Source: Pseudomonadota bacterium (lineage in GTDB: Bacteria > Pseudomonadota > Gammaproteobacteria > Enterobacterales > Enterobacteriaceae). From it: a stretch of DNA of 64,000 nucleotides. Each line of letters starts with the position of its first letter. Position 1 is the stretch's first letter. The stretch is from assembly GCA_018261615.1 (NCBI GenBank), contig JAGTSE010000002.1:1-64000 (forward strand). The letters run 5' to 3'. The notes beneath the pieces are model-generated. The model saw only the letters and a list, made by a program, of their open reading frames with translations. It made no database searches and had not been told where the DNA came from. The translations under genes and the position numbers were made by a program. Shown piece by piece: positions 41,975-51,084 of this stretch.

Positions 41975-43009
41975 TTAATGGTTGAACGCTGACTGGAATG
42001 CCGCGACCAACGCATCATTTTGCGACTGCGTCAGAGTATGACCTTTCGGATCGATAAACTGGAGGCTGCTGCGGTTATCCAGATCGCCGACCTGCAACTT
42101 ATAGTCACCGGCAGAGAGGCCCGGATCGCGCGCGCCCAGCTCCCGCCAGCTACTGTCAGACAGCGGTTTGTAGGTCACGGAAATGCTACCGGTAGAACGG
42201 GTGCTGTCGGTCACTTTCATGCCCACTTTTTCCAGCACGCCCGGCAGACGCTGCCATACGGTGTTGAACGGACCACGCACCACCAGCATTGGCAGACCGG
42301 TATCATCCGCGCTGCTCTGAACGTCCAGCGAGGTTACGCTGCGTTTTTCAGCGGCGTTCTGCGCGTCGGTTACAGATTTATCCAGACCGCCGGAGATGAC
42401 GTTCAGCATTTCGGTGCTGTAGCGCTGCAACGATGCCGCGTCAGCTACCGGTTTGCCCGCCTGCTCCAGGTTCAGCAGCTTAACCACCACTGCTTGCTGA
42501 TAGCCCTGCGGTTTCACCGAGATTTGATAACGGCCACGATACTGCTGATCTTCATCCAGACGGTTCCAGTCAACCCAGCCGGTGGTCAGGCTCTGCGACG
42601 CATCGTCACGTTTGTCGATGCTGTAATTTTTCGCCTGAATGATGCTGACGACCTGCGGCCACAGCGTGCTGTTGCGGCCTTTTTCTACCATCAGCGTTGC
42701 GGTATCACCGGTAAACTGGGTACGCGCGCCGCTCACCAGCGCCAGCGGTTGTGCCGGCGGGCGGATATCCAGCGCTTTACCGACTGCGCCGCTGCCGTTC
42801 GTGACAGGGATGTTGTAATCACCGTTTTGCAGCGGAAGGATCATTCCTGCCGGCGCATGAAGTTCAGCAAGCGGTGTAGCCTCCAGATAGGATTCGTCAC
42901 CACTAACCTGACGCTTGTAACGTGAATCGGAACTACAGGCGGCGAGCAACATCACAAGTGAAACACCCGCTACCTTCGCCAGGCGCGACTTCTGTACTGA
43001 GTAAGCCAT
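41975..43009 (-). CDS. bamC: Outer membrane assembly lipoprotein BamC
   Basis: A 344-residue lipoprotein subunit of the BamABCDE complex that inserts beta-barrel proteins. The signal peptide ends in the lipobox LAAC (Cys25). The long unstructured stretch after Cys (about 26-95) that contacts BamD is followed by two helix-grip domains (about 100-215 and 225-344). The ATG at 43009 has GGGAG 6 bases upstream; a TTG one codon earlier is the only alternative. It lies 16 bases downstream of dapA in the same operon. Confidence 0.96.
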   Translation of the reverse strand: MAYSVQKSRLAKVAGVSLVMLLAACSSDSRYKRQVSGDESYLEATPLAELHAPAGMILPLQNGDYNIPVTNGSGAVGKALDIRPPAQPLALVSGARTQFTGDTATLMVEKGRNSTLWPQVVSIIQAKNYSIDKRDDASQSLTTGWVDWNRLDEDQQYRGRYQISVKPQGYQQAVVVKLLNLEQAGKPVADAASLQRYSTEMLNVISGGLDKSVTDAQNAAEKRSVTSLDVQSSADDTGLPMLVVRGPFNTVWQRLPGVLEKVGMKVTDSTRSTGSISVTYKPLSDSSWRELGARDPGLSAGDYKLQVGDLDNRSSLQFIDPKGHTLTQSQNDALVAAFQSAFNH

Positions 43010-43025
43010 CAAATCTCCCTAAACT

Positions 43026-43904
43026 TCACAGCAGACCGGCATGCTTAAGCGCTGCACGGACAACCTCACGACCGCTATCGGTGATCGGCGTCATCGGCAA
43101 ACGTAACGTATCGGTTGCTACAAGCCCCAACTCCTTACATGCCCATTTGACCGGGATCGGATTGGGTTCGACAAATAGTTTGTTGTGTAACGGCATCAGA
43201 CGCTGGTTAATCACGCGCGCTTCGGAGAAATGCCCCTGGAGCGCCAGTTTGCACATTTCGGCCATGTCACGCGCCGCGACGTTAGCGGTCACAGAAATAA
43301 CGCCGTCGCCGCCGAGCTGCATAAAGTCCAGCGCGCTGGCATCGTCGCCGCTCACCAGAATAAAGTCGTCTGAAACCAGCTCTTTGATCTGATGAACGCG
43401 CGTTAAGTTCCCGGTCGCTTCTTTAATACCGACAATATTTTTAATTTCCGCCAGACGACCCACGGTTTCCGGCAGCATATCGCAGCCAGTACGCGACGGC
43501 ACATTATACAGAATTTGCGGCAAGTCAGTATGTTCGGCGATGGCTTTAAAATGCTGGAACAGACCTTCCTGAGTAGGACGGTTGTAATACGGCGTGACGG
43601 TCAGACAGCCGACAATGCCGATGTTATTAAAGCGCTTCGTCAGACTGATGGCTTCTGCGGTGGCGTTTGCGCCCGTCCCGGCAATAACAGGAATGCGCCC
43701 TTCGGCCAGTTCCACGGTCATCATCACCACATCGGCATGTTCTTCGTGGCTTAGCGTGGCGGACTCACCGGTAGTCCCTACCGATACGATCGCCGAGGTT
43801 CCGTTGGCGACATGATAATCAATCAGTTTCTTCAGGCTTGAGCGGCAGACTTTACCTTGCGAATCCATCGGCGTGACAAGCGCGACAATACTTCCCGTGA
43901 ACAT
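43026..43904 (-). CDS. dapA: 4-hydroxy-tetrahydrodipicolinate synthase
   Basis: A 292-residue class I aldolase condensing pyruvate with aspartate semialdehyde, the first committed step of DAP and lysine synthesis. Schiff-base Lys161 (GIKEATGN), proton-relay Thr44, Tyr107 and Tyr133, and Arg138 (NVPSRTG) are all visible, at E. coli positions. GAGGATGG precedes the ATG. It heads dapA-bamC and is divergent from gcvR. Confidence 0.98.
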   Translation of the reverse strand: MFTGSIVALVTPMDSQGKVCRSSLKKLIDYHVANGTSAIVSVGTTGESATLSHEEHADVVMMTVELAEGRIPVIAGTGANATAEAISLTKRFNNIGIVGCLTVTPYYNRPTQEGLFQHFKAIAEHTDLPQILYNVPSRTGCDMLPETVGRLAEIKNIVGIKEATGNLTRVHQIKELVSDDFILVSGDDASALDFMQLGGDGVISVTANVAARDMAEMCKLALQGHFSEARVINQRLMPLHNKLFVEPNPIPVKWACKELGLVATDTLRLPMTPITDSGREVVRAALKHAGLL

Positions 43905-44049
43905 GGGCCATCCTCTGTGCTAACAAGATTCTCAATGGTACGTGCGGTGCTGTAAGAAAAGCAAGAGACCTGAGGCTCAGTGGCGGTTGTATGCCGGTTT
44001 TTTTTATGCTTTCCTTATGATTACCTCACGTTTGACAGGAAGCACAGGT

Positions 44050-44622
44050 TTGACAACCTCATCACAACATTTTTTGGTTATCACTGCGCTGGGGGCCGAC
44101 CGGCCTGGCATTGTGAACACGATCACACGCCACGTCAGTAGCTGCGGTTGTAATATTGAAGACAGTCGCCTGGCGATGCTGGGGGAAGAGTTCACTTTTA
44201 TTATGCTGCTTTCCGGGTCGTGGAATGCCATTACGCTGATTGAATCCACCCTACCGCTAAAAGGCGCAGAGCTGGATTTACTGATCGTCATGAAGCGTAC
44301 TGACGCCCGCCCACGCCCTGACATGCCCGCCACCGTTTGGGTGCAGGTTGACGTTCCTGATTCACCACATTTGATTGAGCGCTTTACGGCGCTGTTTGAC
44401 GCATACAAAATGAATATTGCCGAGCTGGTTTCGCGCACGCAGCCAGGAAATAAAGATGATGTCCCGCAGTTATTTATTCAGATCACCGCTCACAGCCCGG
44501 CCTCACAAGACGCATCAAATATTGAGCAGGCGTTCAAAGCACTATGTACAGAACTGCACGCGCAAGGCAGTATAAACATCGTTAACTATTCTCAGCATGA
44601 TGAACAGGATGGAGTTAAGTAA
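44050..44622 (+). CDS. gcvR: Glycine cleavage system transcriptional repressor GcvR
   Basis: A 190-residue protein with two ACT domains (about 10-80 and 95-180; first starting LVITALGADRPGIVNTITRH). It represses the glycine cleavage operon by binding GcvA when glycine is low. I place the start at TTG 44050, giving the E. coli length, with AGGA 9 bases upstream; ATG at 44017 would add 11 residues but lacks a Shine-Dalgarno. Its TAA overlaps the bcp ATG by one base. Confidence 0.93.
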   Translation: MTTSSQHFLVITALGADRPGIVNTITRHVSSCGCNIEDSRLAMLGEEFTFIMLLSGSWNAITLIESTLPLKGAELDLLIVMKRTDARPRPDMPATVWVQVDVPDSPHLIERFTALFDAYKMNIAELVSRTQPGNKDDVPQLFIQITAHSPASQDASNIEQAFKALCTELHAQGSINIVNYSQHDEQDGVK

Positions 44623-45092
44623 TGAATCCACTGAAAGCCGGTGATATTGCACCGAAATTTAGCTTGCCCGATCAAGACGGAGAACAAGTAAATTTGACCG
44701 ACTTCCAGGGACAGCGTGTTCTGGTCTACTTCTACCCGAAGGCAATGACACCAGGCTGTACTGTCCAGGCGTGCGGCCTGCGCGATAACATGGACGAGTT
44801 GAAGAAAGCGGGCGTAGAAGTGTTGGGTATCAGCACGGATAAGCCCGAAAAACTGTCCCGTTTTGCCGAAAAAGAGCTGCTCAATTTTACGCTGCTGTCT
44901 GATGAAGGCCATCAGGTATGCGAGCAGTTTGGCGTCTGGGGTGAAAAGTCCTTTATGGGTAAAACCTACGATGGCATCCACCGTATCAGCTTTCTCGTGG
45001 ATGCAGACGGCCAAATCGAACATGTGTTTGATGATTTCAAAACCAGCAACCACCACGATATCGTGCTGAACTGGCTGAAAGAAAACGCCTGA
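44622..45092 (+). CDS. bcp: Thiol peroxidase Bcp (peroxiredoxin)
   Basis: A 156-residue atypical two-Cys peroxiredoxin reducing H2O2 and organic peroxides with thioredoxin. Peroxidatic Cys46 and resolving Cys51 lie in TPGCTVQACGLRD; the PxxxTxxC context and YFYPKAMTP are typical. It starts with the overlap TAATG from gcvR, so its translation is coupled. The hydrogenase operon begins 267 bases downstream. Confidence 0.96.
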   Translation: MNPLKAGDIAPKFSLPDQDGEQVNLTDFQGQRVLVYFYPKAMTPGCTVQACGLRDNMDELKKAGVEVLGISTDKPEKLSRFAEKELLNFTLLSDEGHQVCEQFGVWGEKSFMGKTYDGIHRISFLVDADGQIEHVFDDFKTSNHHDIVLNWLKENA

Positions 45093-45110
45093 TTGCGCCT
45101 CCTTTTTCCG

Positions 45111-45145
45111 AGGGCGAATCCCCCTGATTCGCCTTCTCGTTTCTC
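45111..45145 (+). terminator. bcp terminator
   Basis: GGCGAATC (45113-45120), loop CCCCT, GATTCGCC (45126-45133), followed by a T/C-rich run (TTCTCGTTTCT). An 8-bp perfect stem about 20 bases after the bcp stop. Confidence 0.7.
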
Positions 45146-45155
45146 TGCTCGCGTC

Positions 45156-45177
45156 TTATTTGAAGTCGATCACATTT
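45156..45177 (+). promoter_or_regulatory. CRP-like site upstream of hyfA
   Basis: TTATTTGAAGTCGATCACATTT agrees with the CRP consensus at 16 of 22 bases, including TTTGA-N6-TCACA (9 of 10 core bases). It is 123 bases upstream of the sigma-54 promoter. The left half also partly fits FNR (TTGAA-N4-ATCAC), so FNR or dual recognition is possible. Confidence 0.55.
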
Positions 45178-45299
45178 CATTCCCGCGCCTCGACACTAGT
45201 GCCGACAGGTTATTTTTCGCCCAGCGCTGACCATCACTTTTGTCCGTCCTCACCCGTCAAAAAATACACAACCAACTGAAATATAAAGCTTTCACATTC

Positions 45300-45315
45300 T
45301 GGCATATCTTGTGCT
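45300..45315 (+). promoter_or_regulatory. Sigma-54 promoter of the hyf operon
   Basis: TGGCATATCTTGTGCT carries the invariant GG (-24) and GC (-12) with the exact 10-base gap, in the frame TGGCA-N8-TGCT of the sigma-54 consensus. It is 44 bases before hyfA. E. coli hyf is transcribed by sigma-54 with HyfR or FhlA. Confidence 0.8.
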
Positions 45316-45359
45316 AAGGCAGATTCAACGAATTTTGCCTTCATTAACAAGGAGCCGTC

Positions 45360-45980
45360 ATGAACCGCTTTGTGATTGCCGATCCCGAGTGGTGTATAGG
45401 ATGCAACACCTGCCTTGCTGCGTGTTCGGATGCCCATAAACATCAGGGATTACAACAGCATCCGAGGCTCACGCTGGTGCGAACGCAGACGAAAACCGCA
45501 CCCGTACTCTGCCGCCACTGCGACGACGCGCCCTGTAAACAGGTGTGTCCGGTCAACGCCATCTCCTTCCAGGATGAGGCGGTTTATCTCAATGAAACCC
45601 TGTGTATCGGCTGCAAGCTGTGCGGTCTGGTCTGCCCATTCGGCGCGATCACGCCATCCGGCAGCCGCCCACTGAATATTCCCGCACGTTACGAACATCA
45701 TCTTCCGGAAGAGCAACTGCGCGATGTGCCCGCCAGCCCGAACACTGACCACCCTTTTTTGCGCTGGAATGCGGGCGTGCAGACTATCGCTGTGAAGTGC
45801 GATCTCTGCTACTTCCTGCCGGAAGGGCCATCCTGCGTGCGAGCCTGCCCGACTAACGCCCTGCATCTGGTGACAGATTCCACCATGCATAAACAGTTAA
45901 AAAACCGCAGAGAGCTGGCCGCCCTAAGTTCGACAGAGATCACTTTCTCGGACATTTCCCCTTCGTCGGAGCAACGCTAA
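45360..45980 (+). CDS. hyfA: Hydrogenase 4 iron-sulfur protein HyfA
   Basis: A 206-residue cytoplasmic ferredoxin-type electron carrier of hydrogenase 4. It has four cysteine groups for [4Fe-4S] clusters: CIGCNTCLAAC (12-22), CRHCDDAPCKQVC (about 51-63), CIGCKLCGLVC (about 82-92) and CDLCYFLPEGPSC (about 142-154). ACAAGGAGC precedes the ATG. It is the first gene behind the sigma-54 promoter and overlaps hyfB by one base. Confidence 0.95.
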   Translation: MNRFVIADPEWCIGCNTCLAACSDAHKHQGLQQHPRLTLVRTQTKTAPVLCRHCDDAPCKQVCPVNAISFQDEAVYLNETLCIGCKLCGLVCPFGAITPSGSRPLNIPARYEHHLPEEQLRDVPASPNTDHPFLRWNAGVQTIAVKCDLCYFLPEGPSCVRACPTNALHLVTDSTMHKQLKNRRELAALSSTEITFSDISPSSEQR

Positions 45981-48001
45981 TGGATGCCCTGCAATTATTG
46001 ATGTGGTCAATCGTGCTGTACGTTGTCGGCGGCGTAACCTCGCTGTTGCTTTCTCGTCAGCAAATTCTGGCCATCAACGTCGCCGGGATCTCGGCAATGC
46101 TCGGCGGATTATTAGGCATTGCTAGTGCACTTGTCGCACTTGGTGGCGGCGAAACACTCGCCTGGCAGGCTGCCGGGCCGTTTGATTTCGCCCATTTTAT
46201 GGTGCGGCTGGATAGTCTGAGCGCCTTTATGCTGCTGGTGATTTCCCTGCTGGTGACGCTGTGCGGGCTTTATTCGCTGGCCTATGTCCGCGAATACCTC
46301 GGCAAAGGGCCGGGGGCGATGGGATTCTTTATGAATCTGTTTATCGCCTCAATGGTCGGGCTGGTGGTGATGGACAATGCCTTCTGGTTCATTGTGCTGT
46401 TCGAGATGATGTCGCTGGCCTCGTGGTTTTTGGTTATCACCGACCAGGATGACGAATCGATCCGCGCCGGAATGCTCTACTTCTTTATTGCCCACGCCGG
46501 TTCTGTGCTGATCATGATCGCCTTCTTCCTGATGTGGCGGCAAAGCGGTAGCCTTGATTTCGCCAGCTTCCGCACCCTGTCGCTGTCGCCGGGCTCCGCC
46601 TCGGCAGTCTTCCTGCTCGCCTTCTTCGGGTTTGGCGCCAAAGCCGGGATGCTGCCGCTGCACAGTTGGCTGCCGCGCGCTCACCCGGCAGCACCGTCCC
46701 ACGCCTCGGCGTTGATGTCGGGCGTGATGGTGAAAATCGGTATCTTCGGCATTATCAAAGTCGGCATCGACCTGCTCGGTCATAGCGGTATTCCGCTGTG
46801 GTGGGGTGTGGTGGTGCTGGCTTTTGGCGCGGTCTCTTCGGTGCTCGGCGTGCTGTATGCTTTGGCCGAGCACGACATCAAACGCCTGCTGGCGTGGCAC
46901 ACGGTGGAAAACATCGGCATCATTTTGATGGGCGTCGGCGTCGGCATGGCGGGGATTGCGCTGCACCAGCCGGTGATCGCTGCCATCGGCCTGCTGGGCG
47001 CGCTGTTCCACCTGCTCAATCATGCGTTGTTTAAAGGGCTGCTGTTTCTCGGCGCCGGGGCGATTATCTACCGTCTGCATAGCCGCGATATGGAAAAAAT
47101 GGGCGCGCTGGCGAAACGGATGCCATGGACAGCGGGCGCATTCCTTGTTGGCTGCCTCGCCATTTCCGCTATGCCGCCGCTCAACGGTTTTATCAGCGAG
47201 TGGTATACCTACCAGTCGCTCTTCTCCCTTACACGCATCGACGCCATCATTCCACGCCTCGCTGGCCCCGTCGCGATAGTGATGCTGGCAATCACCGGGG
47301 CGCTGGCCGCGATGTGCTTCGTCAAAGTCTACGGTATTAGTTTCTGCGGTAATCCACGCAGCGAAAAAGCCGATCAGGCGCAGGAAGTGCCGTGGCCAAT
47401 GATTGCCGCCATGCTGGCACTGGCGCTGCTCTGCATTTTGTGCGGCATCGGCGCCAGTGTCATCGCGCCGCACCTGTTGCAGGTTGCGCTTTCACTTACC
47501 GCCACCACGTCTCTTGCCGTCACTCAGGGCGCAACGCTGGTTCCCGGCGACGCGCAGCAGGCTATGTTGACGCCCTCCACCCTGTTCCTGTTGCTGATCG
47601 CACTGCCACTGTTGCCTGGCGTGTTGTGGTACATCAACCGCCAGACGCGAGGCACATACCGCCACAGCGGCGATGCCTGGGCCTGCGGTTATGTATGGGA
47701 GAAAGGTATGGCGCCTTCAGCAAGCGGCTTTACTCAGCCGCTGCGCGTGATGTTCGGCCCGCTGTATCGCCTGCGTAAACAGCTCGATCCGACCACGCCT
47801 CTGCAACAAAGCCTTGGAGGCATTACGCAGATAGCCAGCCGTACCGAACCCTTCTGGGACGATAAAATTATCCGCCCGCTGGTCAGCATGACTCTGCGTA
47901 TTGCCCGTCTGGTGCAGTACCTGCAAAGCGGGGATTTCCGTCTCTATTGCCTGTATGTGATTGCCGCGCTGGTGATCCTGCTGCTGACGATTGCGCTGTG
48001 A
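45980..48001 (+). CDS. hyfB: Hydrogenase 4 membrane subunit HyfB
   Basis: A 673-residue polytopic protein with about 14-16 membrane segments, homologous to HycC and to the NuoL/M/N antiporter-like subunits of complex I. The conserved lysine-bearing region GAKAGMLPLHSWLPRAHP (about 216-233) and the later LLAWHTVENIGIILMG segment mark the proton-channel module. It anchors the hydrogenase in the inner membrane and may couple H2 evolution to ion movement. Translation is coupled to hyfA (TAATG). Confidence 0.95.
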   Translation: MDALQLLMWSIVLYVVGGVTSLLLSRQQILAINVAGISAMLGGLLGIASALVALGGGETLAWQAAGPFDFAHFMVRLDSLSAFMLLVISLLVTLCGLYSLAYVREYLGKGPGAMGFFMNLFIASMVGLVVMDNAFWFIVLFEMMSLASWFLVITDQDDESIRAGMLYFFIAHAGSVLIMIAFFLMWRQSGSLDFASFRTLSLSPGSASAVFLLAFFGFGAKAGMLPLHSWLPRAHPAAPSHASALMSGVMVKIGIFGIIKVGIDLLGHSGIPLWWGVVVLAFGAVSSVLGVLYALAEHDIKRLLAWHTVENIGIILMGVGVGMAGIALHQPVIAAIGLLGALFHLLNHALFKGLLFLGAGAIIYRLHSRDMEKMGALAKRMPWTAGAFLVGCLAISAMPPLNGFISEWYTYQSLFSLTRIDAIIPRLAGPVAIVMLAITGALAAMCFVKVYGISFCGNPRSEKADQAQEVPWPMIAAMLALALLCILCGIGASVIAPHLLQVALSLTATTSLAVTQGATLVPGDAQQAMLTPSTLFLLLIALPLLPGVLWYINRQTRGTYRHSGDAWACGYVWEKGMAPSASGFTQPLRVMFGPLYRLRKQLDPTTPLQQSLGGITQIASRTEPFWDDKIIRPLVSMTLRIARLVQYLQSGDFRLYCLYVIAALVILLLTIAL

Positions 48002-48014
48002 GGAGGGAATAACG

Positions 48015-48962
48015 ATGTTAGAACAGATTTCTGCGTGGTCACTGGGGCTGTTTGCGCTTTGCCAGGCAGCCTTGTTGCTGGCGCTGACACCGCTGTTTAC
48101 CGGTATTTCACGCCAGATCCGCGCCCGCATGCACTCAAGGCGCGGGCCGGGGATCTGGCAAGATTACCGCGACCTGCAAAAACTTTTGAAACGCCAGGCG
48201 GTTGCGCCCGCTTCTTCCGGGTTGATGTTCCGCGTGATGCCGTGGGTACTGCTCAGCAGCATGTTGCTGGTGGCGATGACATTACCGCTGTTTATCCGCA
48301 CCTCGCCCTTCGCGGGCGCAGGCGATCTGATCACCCTGATTTATCTCTTTGCGCTATTCCGCTTTTTCTTTGCCCTTTCCGGCCTTGATACCGGCAGTCC
48401 CTTCTCCGGTCTGGGTGCCAGCCGCGAACTGACGCTGGGGATTCTGGTGGAGCCAATGCTGATCCTCTCATTGCTGGTACTGGCGCTACTGGCCGGCTCC
48501 ACCAATATCAGCGCCATCAGCAACACGCTGGCATCAGGCTGGATCTCGCCGGTCGCCACTCTGCTGGCATTACTCGCCTGCGGGTTCGCCTGTTTTATTG
48601 AGATGGGAAAAATCCCTTTCGACGTTGCAGAAGCCGAACAGGAGTTGCAGGAAGGGCCGCTGACCGAATACTCCGGCGCGGGTCTGGCGCTGGTGAAATG
48701 GGGCGTCGGGCTGAAACAGGTGGTGATGGCCGCGCTGTTTCTGGCGCTGTTTTTCCCCTTCGGCAATGCCGCCAGCCTGAGCATCGGCGCCATGGCGCTG
48801 TCGCTGGTTATCACTCTTATCAAATTGCTGGTGGTGTTCGTTCTGGCGTCGCTGGTGGAGAACTCACTGGCGCGCGGACGCTTTTTGCTGACACATCATC
48901 TTACCTGGCTCGGCTTCAGTCTGGCTGCGCTGTCGTATGTTCTCTGGTTAACCGGTCTGTAA
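48015..48962 (+). CDS. hyfC: Hydrogenase 4 membrane subunit HyfC
   Basis: A 315-residue membrane protein with about eight helices, homologous to NuoH and HycD. The NuoH-like acidic loop EMGKIPFDVAEAEQELQEGP (about 199-218) and the TGISRQIRARMHSRRGPG motif (about 29-46) are intact. It forms the connection between the peripheral arm and the antiporter-like subunits. The start at 48015 has GGAGGG upstream and gives the E. coli length. Confidence 0.95.
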   Translation: MLEQISAWSLGLFALCQAALLLALTPLFTGISRQIRARMHSRRGPGIWQDYRDLQKLLKRQAVAPASSGLMFRVMPWVLLSSMLLVAMTLPLFIRTSPFAGAGDLITLIYLFALFRFFFALSGLDTGSPFSGLGASRELTLGILVEPMLILSLLVLALLAGSTNISAISNTLASGWISPVATLLALLACGFACFIEMGKIPFDVAEAEQELQEGPLTEYSGAGLALVKWGVGLKQVVMAALFLALFFPFGNAASLSIGAMALSLVITLIKLLVVFVLASLVENSLARGRFLLTHHLTWLGFSLAALSYVLWLTGL

Positions 48963-48978
48963 GGAGCACAGGAAAACA

Positions 48979-50418
48979 ATGGAAACTCTTGCTTTGACGA
49001 CGCTGCTGCTGCCCTTTATTGGCGCGCTGATCGTCTCACTGGCTCCCCGGCGAACCGCCCCGCAGCTCGCCACGCTGTTTGCCCTGCTGGCGACGGCGGC
49101 GACGCTGTCTCTGGCGCTCAGTTTCTATAGTGCCGGACGCGAAGCGGTGGATATTCCGCTGCTGGCGGCAGGCCAGATAGCGCTGTTTGGTCTCACGGTC
49201 GATCGTATCAGCACGCTGATCCTGTTTATGGTGGTGTTCCTCGGCCTGCTAGTGACGTTCTATTCAACTGGCTATCTGACGCGCGGCAACCGTGAACATC
49301 CGCACGATGGCAGCAATCGCTACTACGCATTTTTGCTGATTTTTATCGGCGCGATGTCCGGGCTGGTGCTCTCTTCAACGTTGCTGGGACAACTGCTGTT
49401 TTTTGAAATTACCGGCGGCTGTTCCTGGGCGCTGATCAGCTATTACCAGAGCGAAAAATCACAGCGGGCGGCCATGAAAGCACTGCTGATTACCCATGTC
49501 GGTTCGCTGGGTCTTTATCTGGCAGCTGCCACGCTGTTCCTTAATACCGGCACCTTTGCCCTGAGCGCCATCAGCCAGTTGCAGGGCACACCAACCTATA
49601 TGGTGTATGGCGGCATTCTGTTTGCCGCATGGGGGAAATCGGCCCAGCTGCCGTTACAGGCCTGGCTGCCGGATGCCATGGAAGCGCCAACCCCGGTGAG
49701 CGCTTACTTACACGCCGCGTCAATGGTGAAAGTCGGCGTCTATATTTTTGCCCGCGCCATCGCCGAAGGCGGCCAAATACCGCATGTCATCGGCTGGATC
49801 GGCGTGACGATGGCGACGATAACGATGGTCTACGGTTTTTTGATGTACCTGCCGCAAAAAGATATGAAGCGGCTGCTGGCATGGTCGACCATTTCGCAAC
49901 TGGCGTGGATCTTCCTCGCACTGTCGCTCTCCACCTTTGGTTCGCCGCTGGCCTTCAAAGCAGGGATTGTTTACATCTTCAACCATGCTTTCGCCAAGAG
50001 CCTGTTCTTCCTCGTCGCTGGTGCGCTGAGCTACAGCTGCGGAACTCGCCTGCTGCCACGTTTGCGCGGGGTAATGCGCACGTTACCGCTGGCAGGTATC
50101 GGCTTTTGCGTTGCCGCGCTGGCCATCACTGGCGTTCCGCCGTTTAACGGTTTCTTCAGCAAGTTTCCCCTCTTCGCCGCCGGTTTTGCGCTCTCGGATA
50201 GCTACCCGATCCTGCTGCCGGTGATGGTGCTGGCGCTGGTGGAATCGGTCGCCAGCTTCGGCTGGTTTATTTACTGGTTTGGCCGTGTCGTACCGGGTGA
50301 AGCGAGTGAAGAGGTGGCGCAGGCCGCACCGTTGCCGAGGGCGATGAAACTGGTGCTGGTCATTCTGATTGTGATGTCGCTGTGCTCAAGCGTGATTGCT
50401 GCGGCGTGGCTTGGATAA
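48979..50418 (+). CDS. hyfD: Hydrogenase 4 membrane subunit HyfD
   Basis: A 479-residue antiporter-like subunit (NuoL/M/N family) with about 14 helices. The motifs SAQLPLQAWLPDAMEAPTPV (about 216-235) and MKRLLAWSTISQLAW (about 296-310) carry the conserved residues of the proton pathway. HyfD and HyfF are the two subunits that distinguish hydrogenase 4 from hydrogenase 3. AAGGAGCACAGG precedes the ATG. Length equals E. coli HyfD. Confidence 0.95.
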   Translation: METLALTTLLLPFIGALIVSLAPRRTAPQLATLFALLATAATLSLALSFYSAGREAVDIPLLAAGQIALFGLTVDRISTLILFMVVFLGLLVTFYSTGYLTRGNREHPHDGSNRYYAFLLIFIGAMSGLVLSSTLLGQLLFFEITGGCSWALISYYQSEKSQRAAMKALLITHVGSLGLYLAAATLFLNTGTFALSAISQLQGTPTYMVYGGILFAAWGKSAQLPLQAWLPDAMEAPTPVSAYLHAASMVKVGVYIFARAIAEGGQIPHVIGWIGVTMATITMVYGFLMYLPQKDMKRLLAWSTISQLAWIFLALSLSTFGSPLAFKAGIVYIFNHAFAKSLFFLVAGALSYSCGTRLLPRLRGVMRTLPLAGIGFCVAALAITGVPPFNGFFSKFPLFAAGFALSDSYPILLPVMVLALVESVASFGWFIYWFGRVVPGEASEEVAQAAPLPRAMKLVLVILIVMSLCSSVIAAAWLG

Positions 50419-50429
50419 GGGAGTCGATG

Positions 50430-51080
50430 ATGACGGGAACTTTGCTTGTTAACAATCTGGCGGGGCTGATGATGTTCACCTCGCTGCTGGTCACCTGCGC
50501 CAGACGCTACTCCGTCTCCTGCTGGTTGTATGCCCTGCAATCACTGGTGCTGGTCTCTATCTTTTTCACGCTATCGCAGTTGCTGGATGCGGAACAATTG
50601 CTGATGTGGTCGTTCAGCGCCTTCTTTACCAAGGTACTGTTGGTGCCGCTGATTATGGGCTATGCGTTTCGCAAGATGGCACCGGATGGCACAGGGGAAC
50701 GGCTGTTTGGCCCGGCGACGCTGGTACTGATGGCCGCCGCCATTTTGCTGCTGTGCTGGTTTGTCGTCCGTCCGATACAACTGCCGATGGTCGCCCAGCT
50801 TAAGCCGGCGCTCGCCGTCGCCCTCGGTCACTTCCTGCTGGGCCTGCTGTGCATCATCAGCCAGCGCAATATCTTGCGCCAGGTGTTCGGTTACTGCCTG
50901 ATGGAAAACGGCTCGCATCTGGTGCTGGCGCTGCTCGCCTGGCGCGCGCCGGAACTGGTTGAGATCGGTATTGCGACGGATGCCATTTTCGCCGTGATTG
51001 TGATGGCGCTGCTGGCAAGGAAAATCTGGCGCACCCACGGCACGCTGGATGTTAACAACCTTACGGCGCTGAAGGGGTAA
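50430..51080 (+). CDS. hyfE: Hydrogenase 4 membrane subunit HyfE
   Basis: A 216-residue membrane protein with about seven hydrophobic segments; its C-terminal half ([20 protein letters not shown] and following) is NuoK-like. It is specific to hydrogenase 4-type complexes. Of two adjacent ATGs the second (50430) has a better spacing of 6 bases from GGGAG and yields the E. coli length. It begins 11 bases after the hyfD stop. Confidence 0.93.
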   Translation: MTGTLLVNNLAGLMMFTSLLVTCARRYSVSCWLYALQSLVLVSIFFTLSQLLDAEQLLMWSFSAFFTKVLLVPLIMGYAFRKMAPDGTGERLFGPATLVLMAAAILLLCWFVVRPIQLPMVAQLKPALAVALGHFLLGLLCIISQRNILRQVFGYCLMENGSHLVLALLAWRAPELVEIGIATDAIFAVIVMALLARKIWRTHGTLDVNNLTALKG

Positions 51081-51084
51081 TACC

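Noticed and set aside
46349..47473. 374-codon open frame antisense to hyfB
   Set aside because: His/Gln/Asp-rich shadow of a membrane-protein gene; no start signals and no recognisable domain.
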